The notes beneath the pieces are model-generated. The model was not told the DNA's origin. It saw only the letters and a program-made list of their open reading frames with translations, and searched no databases. Below are positions 36,203 through 44,953 of a DNA stretch of 64,000 nt, piece after piece. Made by a program: the position numbers and the translations under genes. The DNA is from Echinicola jeungdonensis (GTDB lineage Bacteria > Bacteroidota > Bacteroidia > Cytophagales > Cyclobacteriaceae), in contig NZ_JAUFQT010000001.1 of the NCBI RefSeq assembly GCF_030409905.1, forward strand, positions 248,001-312,000. The letters are read 5' to 3'. Position 1 is the stretch's first letter. Each line of letters begins with the position of its first letter.

Positions 36203-37090
36203 ATGAAAAAGAAAGTAGTCATTTTCGGAGAAATGTTGTGGGATTGCTTTTCGGATAAAAATTTACCCGGGGGGGCTCCCATGAATGTTGCCCTGCACGC
36301 CCAGTTCCTTGGATTGGAAACCAACTTTATTTCTGCGGTAGGAGAAGATATTTTAGGCAAAGATCTATTACAATTTGTAGCAAAAAAATCCCTGAACACC
36401 ACCTATATCCAAGAACTTACCGACAAACCCACGGGGAAGGTTCTGGTCGATGATAGTGACAGGGAAAATGTCAAATATGAAATCATGAAACCTGTTGCCT
36501 GGGATTTTATCCGTTGGAATACGGCCGTTCAAACCCTGGTAGAAAAGGCTGATGCTTTTGTTTTTGGAAGCCTTGCGGCCAGAAGTGATGAAAGCAGGTC
36601 CACCCTATTACGGTTGTTGGAAACGACTGCCCTTAAAATTCTGGATATTAATTTAAGAGCTCCCCATTATGATTTTGGAGTTTTAAAACAATTGCTGGAC
36701 AAAACTGATGTCCTAAAAATCAATGAGGAAGAATTGGAAATTTTAGCGGAATTTGAGGGCATTTCACCAGATTGGGAAGAGGCAGTTAAAAAGCTCACCG
36801 AAAGATATGACCTGAAAATGGTTTGTATCACCCGTGGAGCTCAAGGAGCCCTAATATATGATGGGGAAAAAAGTTACCAGCACCCTGGCTTTAAAGTCAA
36901 AGTTACCGATACAGTAGGGTCGGGGGATGCCTTTCTTAGCGGTTTTGTTTACAAATACCTTCAAGGTGCACAACCCAATGAAATTTTGGATTTTGCTTGC
37001 GCATTGGGAGCCTTTGTGGCCACCAATCAAGGGGGTACCCCAAAATATGATATGGAAAATGTCCAGGCCATAATTAAGGGAGTGACTTGA
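36203..37090 (+). CDS. PfkB-family fructokinase
   Basis: This carbohydrate kinase of about 295 residues starts MKKKVVIFGEMLWDCF; an earlier ATG at 36194 overlaps the porter gene and is possible. It has the PfkB signatures: PGGAPMNVALHAQFLG (substrate lid), LDINLRAPHYD, and the ATP/anion-hole motif VTDTVGSGDAFLSGFVYKYL with the catalytic Asp. It should convert fructose to fructose 6-phosphate in the cytoplasm, the last step of the locus before glycolysis. It overlaps or nearly touches the upstream porter gene and is followed by a strong terminator shared with the convergent oxidoreductase gene. Confidence 0.92.
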   Translation: MKKKVVIFGEMLWDCFSDKNLPGGAPMNVALHAQFLGLETNFISAVGEDILGKDLLQFVAKKSLNTTYIQELTDKPTGKVLVDDSDRENVKYEIMKPVAWDFIRWNTAVQTLVEKADAFVFGSLAARSDESRSTLLRLLETTALKILDINLRAPHYDFGVLKQLLDKTDVLKINEEELEILAEFEGISPDWEEAVKKLTERYDLKMVCITRGAQGALIYDGEKSYQHPGFKVKVTDTVGSGDAFLSGFVYKYLQGAQPNEILDFACALGAFVATNQGGTPKYDMENVQAIIKGVT

Positions 37091-37302
37091 AATTTTAGTT
37101 ATTGGGAAACGGGTTAAACCTTGATTTGGGAAAGATTGATCTTTGGATGATAGCTGAACCTTCATCCATTATTAAAAAGAAAAAGGTTATTAAACCAAAA
37201 AGGTCAAATTTTAAAAAAAGGATACCCAAATAACCGACTAAACCATTTATCATTAAACCCAGTTTTAGCTAACCCAAATATATCTTATGATCCATAACAT
37301 TT

Positions 37303-37333
37303 CAGGGATGCAAACCATTCATCCCTGTTTTTA
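37303..37333 (+). terminator. Rho-independent terminator of the fructan operon
   Basis: CAGGGATG pairs with CATCCCTG over a nine-base loop, followed by a T-rich tract. It ends directly before the stop codon of the convergent oxidoreductase gene. Confidence 0.9.
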
Positions 37334-37334
37334 T

Positions 37335-38417
37335 TTAAATCTTCACTCTGATGCCTTTCTCGGCGGATTGAAAGGCTGCTTCCACTACTTTTATATCTTT
37401 TAATCCCTCCTCACCTGGCACCATGACCGGCCTATTTTCTAAAATGGCCATTGCATCATGGTCCATTTGGAAAGCTTGTTGGCTTTGTACTTGATCCCTG
37501 AATTGCACCCCATCACTTGTAGAACCTTTGAGTCCACGATAAAATTGAAATGGCTCCAAACGAATATGTCCCCTGGAACAGGTAAGGAAAAAACGGTTAT
37601 AATTAATCCCCAAACTAGTGGCACAGTTGGCCATCAATCCATTGGGAAATTCCAAAATAAAATTCATCGTTTCATCCACCTCATGAAATTTATTGGGCCT
37701 AAATGCACTTTTATAAGCCATCACAGAAACAGGCTCCTGTCCACTGATAAAGCGGGCATTATTTATGGGATAAACTCCCATATCATACATAGCTCCCCCT
37801 CCCATACTTTTATCCAATCTCCAGTGACCACTTCTCCCGTCAAAATACCCTGCAGATGCATCGATCACCTGCAAGCTTCCATAATTATCATTCCTGACAA
37901 ATTCCCTGATTTGACGGGTATTGGGTTCATGCTGCATGCGGTAACCAATGCATAACTTTACCCTGTTTAGTGCACAGGCTTCTATAATTTCTTCGCATTC
38001 CTGGACATTTAAGGCCATCGGCTTTTCGCACCAAACATGCTTTCCTGCATAGGCAGCTTTAACAGAAAATTCTGCATGCATGCTGTTGGGCAGGACAACA
38101 TAAACTACATCGATATCCGGATTGTCAGCTATATTTTTAAAATTTTCATAGTTATAAATATTTGCATCCGGGATACCATATTTTTTTTGCCAAACTTGAG
38201 CTTTGGAAGGAGTACCTGTTACAATCCCTGCCAAATAACAATGCTTGGTCATTTCCAGGGCAGGTGCTAGTTGGTAAGTACTATAACTCCCCAAACCAAC
38301 CAGTGCTACACCCAATTTTCGCTGGATCCTCCCAAAAGTTTTCCCATAAGAAAATACGGGCAAGGTCAAAGCAGAGGTAGCAAAAAGGGCAGATTGTATA
38401 AATTGGCGTCTTTCCAT
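37335..38417 (-). CDS. Tat-exported Gfo/Idh/MocA family oxidoreductase
   Basis: This 360-residue protein begins with a twin-arginine signal (MERRQFIQSALFATSALTLP). A Rossmann domain follows (LGVALVGLGSYSTYQLAPAL, about 35-54), then the family block VWCEKPMALNVQECEEII with the conserved EKP lysine. The second domain includes GGGAMYDMGVYPINNARFIS. Glucose-fructose oxidoreductase of Zymomonas is also a Tat-exported member, so a periplasmic sugar redox role is attractive next to a fructan locus, but the true substrate is unknown. The gene converges on the fructokinase and could be independent of the locus. Confidence 0.85.
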   Translation of the reverse strand: MERRQFIQSALFATSALTLPVFSYGKTFGRIQRKLGVALVGLGSYSTYQLAPALEMTKHCYLAGIVTGTPSKAQVWQKKYGIPDANIYNYENFKNIADNPDIDVVYVVLPNSMHAEFSVKAAYAGKHVWCEKPMALNVQECEEIIEACALNRVKLCIGYRMQHEPNTRQIREFVRNDNYGSLQVIDASAGYFDGRSGHWRLDKSMGGGAMYDMGVYPINNARFISGQEPVSVMAYKSAFRPNKFHEVDETMNFILEFPNGLMANCATSLGINYNRFFLTCSRGHIRLEPFQFYRGLKGSTSDGVQFRDQVQSQQAFQMDHDAMAILENRPVMVPGEEGLKDIKVVEAAFQSAEKGIRVKI

Positions 38418-38854
38418 GGGTTTTGGGAATATTGGGTAAAGGACATAATTTACAAAAAAGCATCCTGAAAGACCATTAATTAAAGCAAAGGATAGATTTG
38501 GGTTTCCTCAAAGGTTTACACCCATTTATTAAATTTTATAAATGCGTTTAAATGAATCCTTAACCGGTTTTAGCTAGCATCTTAACCGTTCTATCATTAC
38601 AGCTTGCTATCCTCTAACCCAAATACCATTAAAAAGCCCTTTTCGACATAATTTATTGGGATAGATTACTTCACCTCATTCCCTTCCATCTGAATTGCAA
38701 ATTGCCAGAATATAAAGGTGTAGTCTCAGGCTTCACCTTGAGCGAGGGGGCCAAGGAAGATTTAATCAACCTTTCTATTTGACAATGGAATGATGGAAAG
38801 TAGCCTATTCACCTTAAAAAACGGAAAAAAAGGAAAAGAGAAAGCAGAAAAGGC
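38418..38854. other. Spacer without recognisable genes
   Basis: No credible ORF or RNA gene was seen. The right part ends at a minus-strand terminator (38855-38884). The left part should hold the promoter of the oxidoreductase gene. Confidence 0.4.
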
Positions 38855-38884
38855 TAAAAAAAACCACGAGCGAAACCCGTGGTT
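38855..38884 (-). terminator. Minus-strand rho-independent terminator left of the IS
   Basis: On the minus strand AACCACG pairs with CGTGGTT and runs into eight T. It now lies left of the IS element. It probably was the terminator of the outer-membrane protein gene at 40656-41207 before the element inserted between the gene and its terminator. Confidence 0.75.
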
Positions 38885-38930
38885 AATAATAATTATCATT
38901 AGGCCTCTTTGGGAAATAGACATAATTAAC

Positions 38931-40583
38931 CTTTTAGTGACTTAACTAAAAGGTTAATTTGTTTTTAGGGTACTTTGAAGTAAAATTCAGAGTACAATTT
39001 GTGTAAGGAAAAGTACAATTACTGAATTGAAGGGGTTGATTTTTGGGGTGGTTTTGACAATTGGACACACCTGTCCTGTAATCCTTCTTTCCGGCGGTAG
39101 TTTTTGTCAAGCAGCTTTGTTGATGGGCGGGGATTCCTGTTGGTTTCTTCGTTTGGCAACTGCTACGGCGTTGGCTGCCATAATGCCGAACAGCACGGCC
39201 AGCTTTTCCCTTTTATCTCCCTTTACTCGTATTTTAACCAGTCCATAGTGGTTTTTATGGTTGCCGAAAGCCCCTTCCATTGCCGTTGCCCTTTGTTTGG
39301 AGACTTCAGCACTCAGAATCTTTTCGGCTTTGTTGTGCGGTTTGGGGCCTTTTTTGGGGAAGCCGGTGAATATGTCTTTGGAGGTACAATACTTTCTGTT
39401 GGCATTGGTGGCATAAATCCGGTCGGCACCCAGCTGGGAAGTCTGTCCGAAAATCCGGGTATGTTTTACCGTGGATATTTTCAACCGGGTACATTCATTG
39501 AAGTTGTTGAAGTCCAGTTTATCGATAAATGATAGCCCGCCTGTCTGAAGGATATGGGCTTTCATACCGAACTCCACAGGTTTGTTTTCCTTTCCCCGGA
39601 CGATCGGCCGGAGATAAGGTTTATGGAGGGAAACGATGCGGTCCTTAAGTTCGGAGGGAGGATTTTCCAACAAAAACTGCTGCTGGACCAAGACTTTTTT
39701 GATGGTCTTCAGACAGGCAAAGTCATTTGGTTTAAGCCCCGCCCCTTGATAAAAGTCTAGGATCTCTTGTAACTGGCCAAGTCCTTTTTCCAACAGGAAG
39801 ACCAGGGATTTTTTCCTTTTGAGGGTTTCCTTAAAGGATTTGCGTCTTTTACGGAAGTAGCCAAGCTGTTTGGCCTTCTGCTCCCTGTATTTTGACCGGG
39901 GCCTTTTTATGCCCAATTGTTTACATTTTTTGAACAGTTGCTTTTCAAACACCCACTGGCAGCATTCCCAGAGTAGTTTGGGGTCGGTGGGGAAACGGAC
40001 ATAACTTTCATAACAGGTGGCATCCATTAATAAGACGTGGCTGTTGTCCACATCCTGTTTCCAGTGATCCATTAGTACCTCTTGGATCTGTTCCCAGTGG
40101 CAATGTTCCTCGATGTAGGCCCTGATCCGTGTCATAATGGTAAGGTCCCGGATCTGTTGGTCTGCTGCCAATACTTTCCCGCAGAAATACTGAAGGCTCC
40201 AGTCGGTATTGAAACGCTCTATCAATTGGCGGTCTGAGGTATTCAGGTAGGCTTTCAAAAACATCAGGGCAAACATGCCCTTGGCACCGAACCACCTTGG
40301 GGCACCAGGCCCCTGCAGCTTTTCAGGAACAAGGCTCGAAAGCTTTTCCCATGGCAGGCTGTCATGGATCTGGCCAAGCAAGGAATTCTTGAAAAAGTGA
40401 TACTTTGGAGAGTATCCGTCAAAGTCTTTGAAAATAGGGAGCTGTATGGTATCTTTCATAGTATTTTTGTCTGCAAACAAAAAATACGAAAAAGAAAACC
40501 CCGGAAAAAGCCCTTTTGGACGATTTTCGGGGTTTTTGAGTTATTTTTTCGCAACCCTGTTTATTAAGAGTCAGTGATTTAGC
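38931..40583 (-). mobile_element. IS1182/IS5-like insertion sequence (boundaries tentative)
   Basis: One transposase gene occupies most of the element. The octamer TAATTAAC occurs at 38923-38930 and 40584-40591 and may be the target duplication. The two inner ends are loosely inverted copies of each other (left TGACTTAACTAAAAGGTT; right, reverse-complemented, TGACTCTTAATAAACAGGGT). A 15+15-base palindrome (AATTAACCTTTTAGT and its complement, 38924-38959) straddles the left boundary. These ends are proposals and the exact limits are not proven. A hairpin with T-rich sides near 40497-40537 may insulate the transposase from outside transcription. Confidence 0.6.
39107..40459 (-). CDS. IS1182/IS5-like DDE transposase
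   Basis: From the ATG at 40459 (a TTG seven codons earlier is also in frame) the product is about 450 residues. The N-terminal DUF772-like region is clear (GAKGMFALMFLKAYLNTSDR, QLIERFNTDWSLQYFCG). The first catalytic Asp lies in HVLLMDATCYESYVRFPTD, a second acidic segment in LGADRIYATNANRKYCTSK, and the last in RATAMEGAFGNHKNHYGL. The frame is intact. The arrangement fits IS1182-type transposases; an IS5-superfamily relative is the alternative label. Confidence 0.88.
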   Translation of the reverse strand: MKDTIQLPIFKDFDGYSPKYHFFKNSLLGQIHDSLPWEKLSSLVPEKLQGPGAPRWFGAKGMFALMFLKAYLNTSDRQLIERFNTDWSLQYFCGKVLAADQQIRDLTIMTRIRAYIEEHCHWEQIQEVLMDHWKQDVDNSHVLLMDATCYESYVRFPTDPKLLWECCQWVFEKQLFKKCKQLGIKRPRSKYREQKAKQLGYFRKRRKSFKETLKRKKSLVFLLEKGLGQLQEILDFYQGAGLKPNDFACLKTIKKVLVQQQFLLENPPSELKDRIVSLHKPYLRPIVRGKENKPVEFGMKAHILQTGGLSFIDKLDFNNFNECTRLKISTVKHTRIFGQTSQLGADRIYATNANRKYCTSKDIFTGFPKKGPKPHNKAEKILSAEVSKQRATAMEGAFGNHKNHYGLVKIRVKGDKREKLAVLFGIMAANAVAVAKRRNQQESPPINKAA

Positions 40584-40655
40584 TAATTAACAAGAAGCCC
40601 TCATTAGTTGTAAAATCACTCTACGGGTAGATATTTCCCTTTCAACTGAAATTTC

Positions 40656-41207
40656 CTAAAAGCTCTTACCAAGAGAAACTTTGATTACACTATTCTGGGT
40701 GGTCTTCCCATCATAGTTAATACTGGTCAATCCAAAATCATAGCTTCCCTGCACATTAAACCCTAATGGAAGGTTGACACCAATTCCGGCCACCCCTCCG
40801 AGTTCATAGTTCTTCATTTCTCCAATGGTGGAAAAATCAGTACTTCCTTCATACTTTCTTGCCACCAAAAAGGAAGCTTGGGGTCCGGCAAAAAGGTTAA
40901 TCATTGGAAAAATTCCTACCCTTACCAATACAGGAAAATCTATATAATGGAGCCGGTCTTTAGGAGAAGATCCAATATTTTCCGGTTTGCAGCCTTTCTG
41001 GGAATATTGCACCCCAGGCTCAATTGCCACAATGCCCAACATATTCAGTTTCGAATAAACACCAGCATGAAAACCCATATTGGCCCCGGCTTCCACTCCC
41101 TGGACATCCGGATAATTCCATCCTGCCCTGATTCCTGTTTGTGCACTTGCATTTTGATAAGCCAAAGCAAGGACAAAGCATAATATAAATAGGATTCCTT
41201 TTTTCAT
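40656..41207 (-). CDS. Outer-membrane beta-barrel protein (porin family, OMP_b-brl)
   Basis: This 183-residue protein has a signal peptide ending ALAYQNASAQ. An eight-stranded barrel pattern follows, with alternating hydrophobic residues (GIRAGWNYPDVQGVEAGANM, IAIEPGVQYSQKG, VNLPLGFNVQGSYDFGLTSI) and the typical last strand SVIKVSLGKSF ending in Phe. It is a paralogue of the next gene upstream on the same strand. The function of this family is unknown. The IS element has landed directly downstream of it. Confidence 0.85.
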   Translation of the reverse strand: MKKGILFILCFVLALAYQNASAQTGIRAGWNYPDVQGVEAGANMGFHAGVYSKLNMLGIVAIEPGVQYSQKGCKPENIGSSPKDRLHYIDFPVLVRVGIFPMINLFAGPQASFLVARKYEGSTDFSTIGEMKNYELGGVAGIGVNLPLGFNVQGSYDFGLTSINYDGKTTQNSVIKVSLGKSF

Positions 41208-41227
41208 AACAAATTAATTTGTAAAAG

Positions 41228-41253
41228 TAAAAGCCCTGTTTTACCAGGGCTTT
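41228..41253 (-). terminator. Terminator between the two beta-barrel genes
   Basis: AAAGCCCTG pairs with CAGGGCTTT over six bases. On the minus strand the stem leads into a T-rich stretch just after the stop of the 41268-41879 gene. Confidence 0.8.
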
Positions 41254-41267
41254 CATTATGAAATGAA

Positions 41268-41879
41268 TTAATTAGGGAAGCTGTATCCCAGGGATACTTT
41301 GAAACCTCTATTGTACACATTGGCATCAGAATCCTTAAAAACAGGAGTCAAACCAAGGTCATAACTTCCTTGGACATTCAAACCAATGGGTAGGTTATAA
41401 CCTATACCAAAGACCAATCCTGCGTCAAGGTCATTGATATCATCCCTTTCCCATTCAAAGGTGGAACCGAAAGCTTCCCCTTCCATTTTAGATTCCAGCA
41501 AAATAGATCCTTGAGGACCTGCAAAGAGGTTTAACCCATCTGTTGCATAAAAACGAAGCAATATGGGAACATCCACATAATTGAGAATAGTTCTGGATTC
41601 GGTAAAATTGTCAGCTGCGGTTCCTTTTACTGAATAATAGGCACCCGGCTCGATGGCAAATCCATCAGTAACAAACATATTACCATAAATCCCGGCATGG
41701 AAACCGGCCCTGTTTGTATAGTCATTATTGGATCCATCATCCCCTCCCCAGTTGAAGAAGTTGGCACCACCTCGGATACCAAAAGTACTAACTTGCTCAC
41801 TTGCAGGAGTCCTCATCTGAGCATTTGCGTTGACAGCAAATAATGTTAATGCGGTAAATGCAAAAATTAACTTTTTCAT
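41268..41879 (-). CDS. Outer-membrane beta-barrel protein (porin family, OMP_b-brl)
   Basis: The start is taken at MKKLIFAFTALTLFAVNANA (ATG at 41877-41879), which gives a normal signal peptide; the longer frame to 41927 adds a non-signal extension. The mature part of about 180 residues is a small barrel (FGIRGGANFFNWGGDDGSNN, AIEPGAYYSVKG, GLNLFAGPQGSILLES, NLPIGLNVQGSYDLGLTPVF) with the closing strand GFKVSLGYSFPN. It is a paralogue of the 183-aa barrel protein downstream. Each has its own terminator, so they are separate units. Confidence 0.87.
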   Translation of the reverse strand: MKKLIFAFTALTLFAVNANAQMRTPASEQVSTFGIRGGANFFNWGGDDGSNNDYTNRAGFHAGIYGNMFVTDGFAIEPGAYYSVKGTAADNFTESRTILNYVDVPILLRFYATDGLNLFAGPQGSILLESKMEGEAFGSTFEWERDDINDLDAGLVFGIGYNLPIGLNVQGSYDLGLTPVFKDSDANVYNRGFKVSLGYSFPN

Positions 41880-41932
41880 AGTAATATGATAGTTGGTTCG
41901 CCTATGTATAAACGAATTCCATGCCAAAATCC

Positions 41933-41972
41933 AAAAAAAAAAAGGAGGTTCGCAATCGAACCTCCTTTTTTT
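41933..41972. terminator. Bidirectional terminator
   Basis: AAAGGAGGTTCG pairs with CGAACCTCCTTT over CAAT, with A-runs on the left and T-runs on the right. It ends the minus-strand symporter/racemase operon. Confidence 0.9.
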
Positions 41973-41992
41973 AGGTAAAATTCTAATAATGA

Positions 41993-43063
41993 TTATACCA
42001 CCCGCTTTTCAATATAATTGGAATTAAGGATAGCCAAGCCACCCATATACTTGAGTTTGAACCTGATCAAGTCACCTACTTTGTAGTTTTTCGGGTTTTT
42101 TCCAAGGTCAAGGACTATCATATCCGAACTGGCTCCTATGATTTCAAACTCTCCATTTTTTGGAATCAGGTATTTGGGATCCACATCCAACAGGCCAATG
42201 TCCAATAGGGCCCTAAAAGATGACTGACCATAAAGGCTTTCATCAATTTCCACCATTTCCCCTTGGACATTTGTTGCCAAATTCCCCATAGGCAAAACTG
42301 GTTTTTCCTGCATTTCAATAATTTCCGTGCAAAGCTCAAGCACATTTTGACGCATCCCCTCTATAGGCTTGTCCTCAAAGAGATTATTGCCAAAATATAA
42401 CGTTTCCCCTACCCGGAAATGGTTGACGCCTTTGGGCAGTTGTTTGTTTAACATCAACGGAATGGTCACAGAAGTACCCGCAGAAACCAAAGGTATTTTC
42501 TTATTGAACTTCAATTCGATAATTTGCTTGTAAAGGCAAAGTTGGATCAGTTTATCAGTGGATGGCATCACCCCATTTAAACAGTTGAGATTGGTTCCCA
42601 AACCAATTACTTCCACATGGGGAAGCCTAAAAACGCTGGCATAGAAATCCACGAGGTGATCTCCCATTACCCCTTCTCTTAGGTCACCTGTTTCCACCAT
42701 AATAATGATTTTGTGGACCTTATCCTGCTTGGTAGCCTCCTCACTGATCCATTTAATGGTGTTAAATTCACTATTGAGGCTGACATCTGCGTATTTGACT
42801 ACATCTGCCAAATTCCGTTTGGAAGGTGGTTTGATATAAACCGTTTTGATTTCAGGCTTGATTTTTTTGACCTTAGCCAAATTACTGATCCTGGAATCAT
42901 GGATTTCATCCACCCCCATGTTAATCAACTCCCTTAAGTAAATTTCATTCCCACAAAGCACTTTGGAAACCACGCCCCATCCTACTTTGTTTTCCTTGAA
43001 TTTGCCTTTTAGAAATTCATAATTATATCTAAGGTTGTTTCGATTTAGGTTCAAAAAAGCCAT
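41993..43063 (-). CDS. Alanine racemase-fold PLP protein (amino-acid racemase, Orr/YhfX-like)
   Basis: This 356-residue protein has the alanine racemase N-terminal barrel. The PLP lysine is expected in GWGVVSKVLCGNE (about residue 34). IIMVETGDLREGVMG and VEVIGLGTNLNCLNGVMPS are typical of the ornithine racemase/YhfX group, as is the phosphate-binding NHFRVGETLYFGNN. The C-terminal beta domain is reduced. The second catalytic Tyr of classical alanine racemase is not obvious. It is one base after an acetyltransferase gene in an operon with an SSS symporter, which suggests uptake and conversion of an amino acid or related compound; the substrate is unknown. Confidence 0.8.
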   Translation of the reverse strand: MAFLNLNRNNLRYNYEFLKGKFKENKVGWGVVSKVLCGNEIYLRELINMGVDEIHDSRISNLAKVKKIKPEIKTVYIKPPSKRNLADVVKYADVSLNSEFNTIKWISEEATKQDKVHKIIIMVETGDLREGVMGDHLVDFYASVFRLPHVEVIGLGTNLNCLNGVMPSTDKLIQLCLYKQIIELKFNKKIPLVSAGTSVTIPLMLNKQLPKGVNHFRVGETLYFGNNLFEDKPIEGMRQNVLELCTEIIEMQEKPVLPMGNLATNVQGEMVEIDESLYGQSSFRALLDIGLLDVDPKYLIPKNGEFEIIGASSDMIVLDLGKNPKNYKVGDLIRFKLKYMGGLAILNSNYIEKRVV

Positions 43064-43064
43064 C

Positions 43065-43505
43065 TTATTTTTTAAGTCTCATTTCCAGGTATTTATTGGT
43101 AAACCCTAGTTTTTCGTATAGAAATCTTGCCGGGTTGTCGGGCTCTACGTGAAGCGCCACATCGCCCTCTGCCATATCTATGGCCTTATTCATTAACTTA
43201 CGGCCAACACCCTTTCCGCGTTGGCTTCCATCTACGGCGATATAAACTAATATATTTTCAGGAATATACCCAGACATTCCGGTCTTATTTATGATGACTG
43301 CCCCTACAATTACACCATCCTCTCGGCCTGCAACGGTGAATCCTCCCTTTTCTTCGGATTTCCCCAGGGCATAATCAAGGCAGTTCATGATATGTTCATG
43401 TGGATCACCATATTGATCCAAATGTTCATATAAGAAATCTGCAATCTCTTTTTTTTGTTCCAAGCTAGGATTATCAGAGGGTATTAAAGTTTCTATTTGT
43501 AACAT
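43065..43505 (-). CDS. GNAT family N-acetyltransferase
   Basis: This 146-residue single GNAT domain has the acetyl-CoA-binding motif A in VYIAVDGSQRGKGVGRKLMN (Q/RxxGxG/A) and motif B in ALHVEPDNPARFLYEKLGF. The substrate is not evident. It lies 23 bases downstream of the symporter stop and one base upstream of the racemase start, so all three are co-transcribed. Acetylation of the transported amino acid or amine is a reasonable guess. Confidence 0.87.
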   Translation of the reverse strand: MLQIETLIPSDNPSLEQKKEIADFLYEHLDQYGDPHEHIMNCLDYALGKSEEKGGFTVAGREDGVIVGAVIINKTGMSGYIPENILVYIAVDGSQRGKGVGRKLMNKAIDMAEGDVALHVEPDNPARFLYEKLGFTNKYLEMRLKK

Positions 43506-43528
43506 AAGCTAGATTTATTGATTAATAA

Positions 43529-44953
43529 TTAATTGCTTTTTGTCAATTTCATAACTTTATAGATCAACACAAATACCAGTAAGGAGGCAAATACACCAAA
43601 AAAATTAGGGTCCAACTTAAGGGGCAAAGTGACTCCCCAAATGGATAGACCGGCAGTCACCCCTCCTCCTACGATCATGGAAGCCATAGCTGCCATAGGG
43701 TTTCTAATGTCCCAAAATAATCCGGCCAATATAGGAACCAGTAGTCCCGATACCATAAAGGCATAAGAGTACAGCATCAGTTCTAAAACATTGGTCATTT
43801 GTATGGCAATGATCAGTGCCCCAGTCCCGATGAGCAGGGTAAACAGCTGACCTATCCTCATGCTGACCCAATCTTTTTTCTTATTAAGCCATCTCCCGCA
43901 CAAGTCTGTGGTGATATTTCCAGAAGCCGCCATTAAGCAGGAATCAGCGGTAGATAATACAGCCGAAAAATAGGCAGACATCATCAATCCCATAATTCCA
44001 GGAGGCAAAACCGTCCTTAATAAAATAGGAAGCCCCATTTCCGGATCCAAATTTTCCTTGGCCACTGCAATCATATCCTGCTCAAATGCCACCCTGGCCA
44101 ATACCCCTAGGGAAACGCCCATAAAAGCCATGATGGGCCACTCAAAAACTCCAGCAATATACCAGGCTTTTTGGGCAGACTTGACATCTCTGCTGGCAAA
44201 AATCCTTTGGTATAAAGTCATCCCCACAAACCAAATAGGCAAAATGGTAATCCCCCAGTTGGCCAGATCCTGCCAGGTCAAATTGGCCAGGGAAAAATAT
44301 TTATCAGGCAGCGTTTCACTGATCTCTTTCCAGCCTCCCACATAAAAATAGGACACGGGAAGACCAATAAAAATAAATCCCATTAGTAAAATAATCCATT
44401 GTACGGTGTCAGTATAGATTACTGCTTTCAAACCACCCAGTACGGTATAAACCACAGCAATAACACCCATAATCAGAAGGGCCAGGTTGATATCCAGTCC
44501 TCTAAAAGTTCCCGCAGCTAATTTTGCTCCCGCCAAAAGCTGAGAAGAAGTAAAGCCTAAATAACCGACAAAAGATATGATGGCTGCTACAATGGCCACA
44601 TTCCTGTTAAACAAATATTTGAATATCTGGGGGAAAGTATAAAACTTGGCAAAAGCTGGATTTTGTTTTACTTTTGGAATCAGAAAAACACCTGCCAGCC
44701 AAGCACCCAAAAGTCCCGTAAATAACATCCAACTTCCAGAAAGCCCCATTGCAAAACCAAGGCCTCCCAGTCCAATAGAAAAGCCACCACCCACATCGGT
44801 AGCCACCACTGACAAGCCTATATGCCAACTCCCCATGCTCCTCCCCCCTACAAAATAGTCATCTTGCCCTTTATTGCTCCGCATAAAATAAAATCCTACG
44901 CCAAGCATAAGGATCATGTATACCACAAAAATAATCAGATCTATTGTCTCCAT
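43529..44953 (-). CDS. Sodium:solute symporter (SSS family)
   Basis: From the ATG at 44951-44953 the product is 474 residues with about 13 membrane segments. It has SSS family features: DDYFVGGRSMGSWHIGLSVV, a YTVLGGLKAVIYTDTVQWII block, and MMSAYFSAVLSTADSCLMAA, where the sodium-binding serines of helix 8 lie. It imports an organic solute with Na+. The operon partners point to an amino acid or related substrate. A TTG seven codons earlier would also be in frame but is less likely. Confidence 0.9.
   Translation of the reverse strand: METIDLIIFVVYMILMLGVGFYFMRSNKGQDDYFVGGRSMGSWHIGLSVVATDVGGGFSIGLGGLGFAMGLSGSWMLFTGLLGAWLAGVFLIPKVKQNPAFAKFYTFPQIFKYLFNRNVAIVAAIISFVGYLGFTSSQLLAGAKLAAGTFRGLDINLALLIMGVIAVVYTVLGGLKAVIYTDTVQWIILLMGFIFIGLPVSYFYVGGWKEISETLPDKYFSLANLTWQDLANWGITILPIWFVGMTLYQRIFASRDVKSAQKAWYIAGVFEWPIMAFMGVSLGVLARVAFEQDMIAVAKENLDPEMGLPILLRTVLPPGIMGLMMSAYFSAVLSTADSCLMAASGNITTDLCGRWLNKKKDWVSMRIGQLFTLLIGTGALIIAIQMTNVLELMLYSYAFMVSGLLVPILAGLFWDIRNPMAAMASMIVGGGVTAGLSIWGVTLPLKLDPNFFGVFASLLVFVLIYKVMKLTKSN

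Noticed and set aside
38924..38959. A riboswitch or regulatory RNA in the perfect 15+15 palindrome
   Set aside because: It straddles the proposed left end of the IS1182-like element and no downstream gene is suitably placed. An IS-end structure is more likely.
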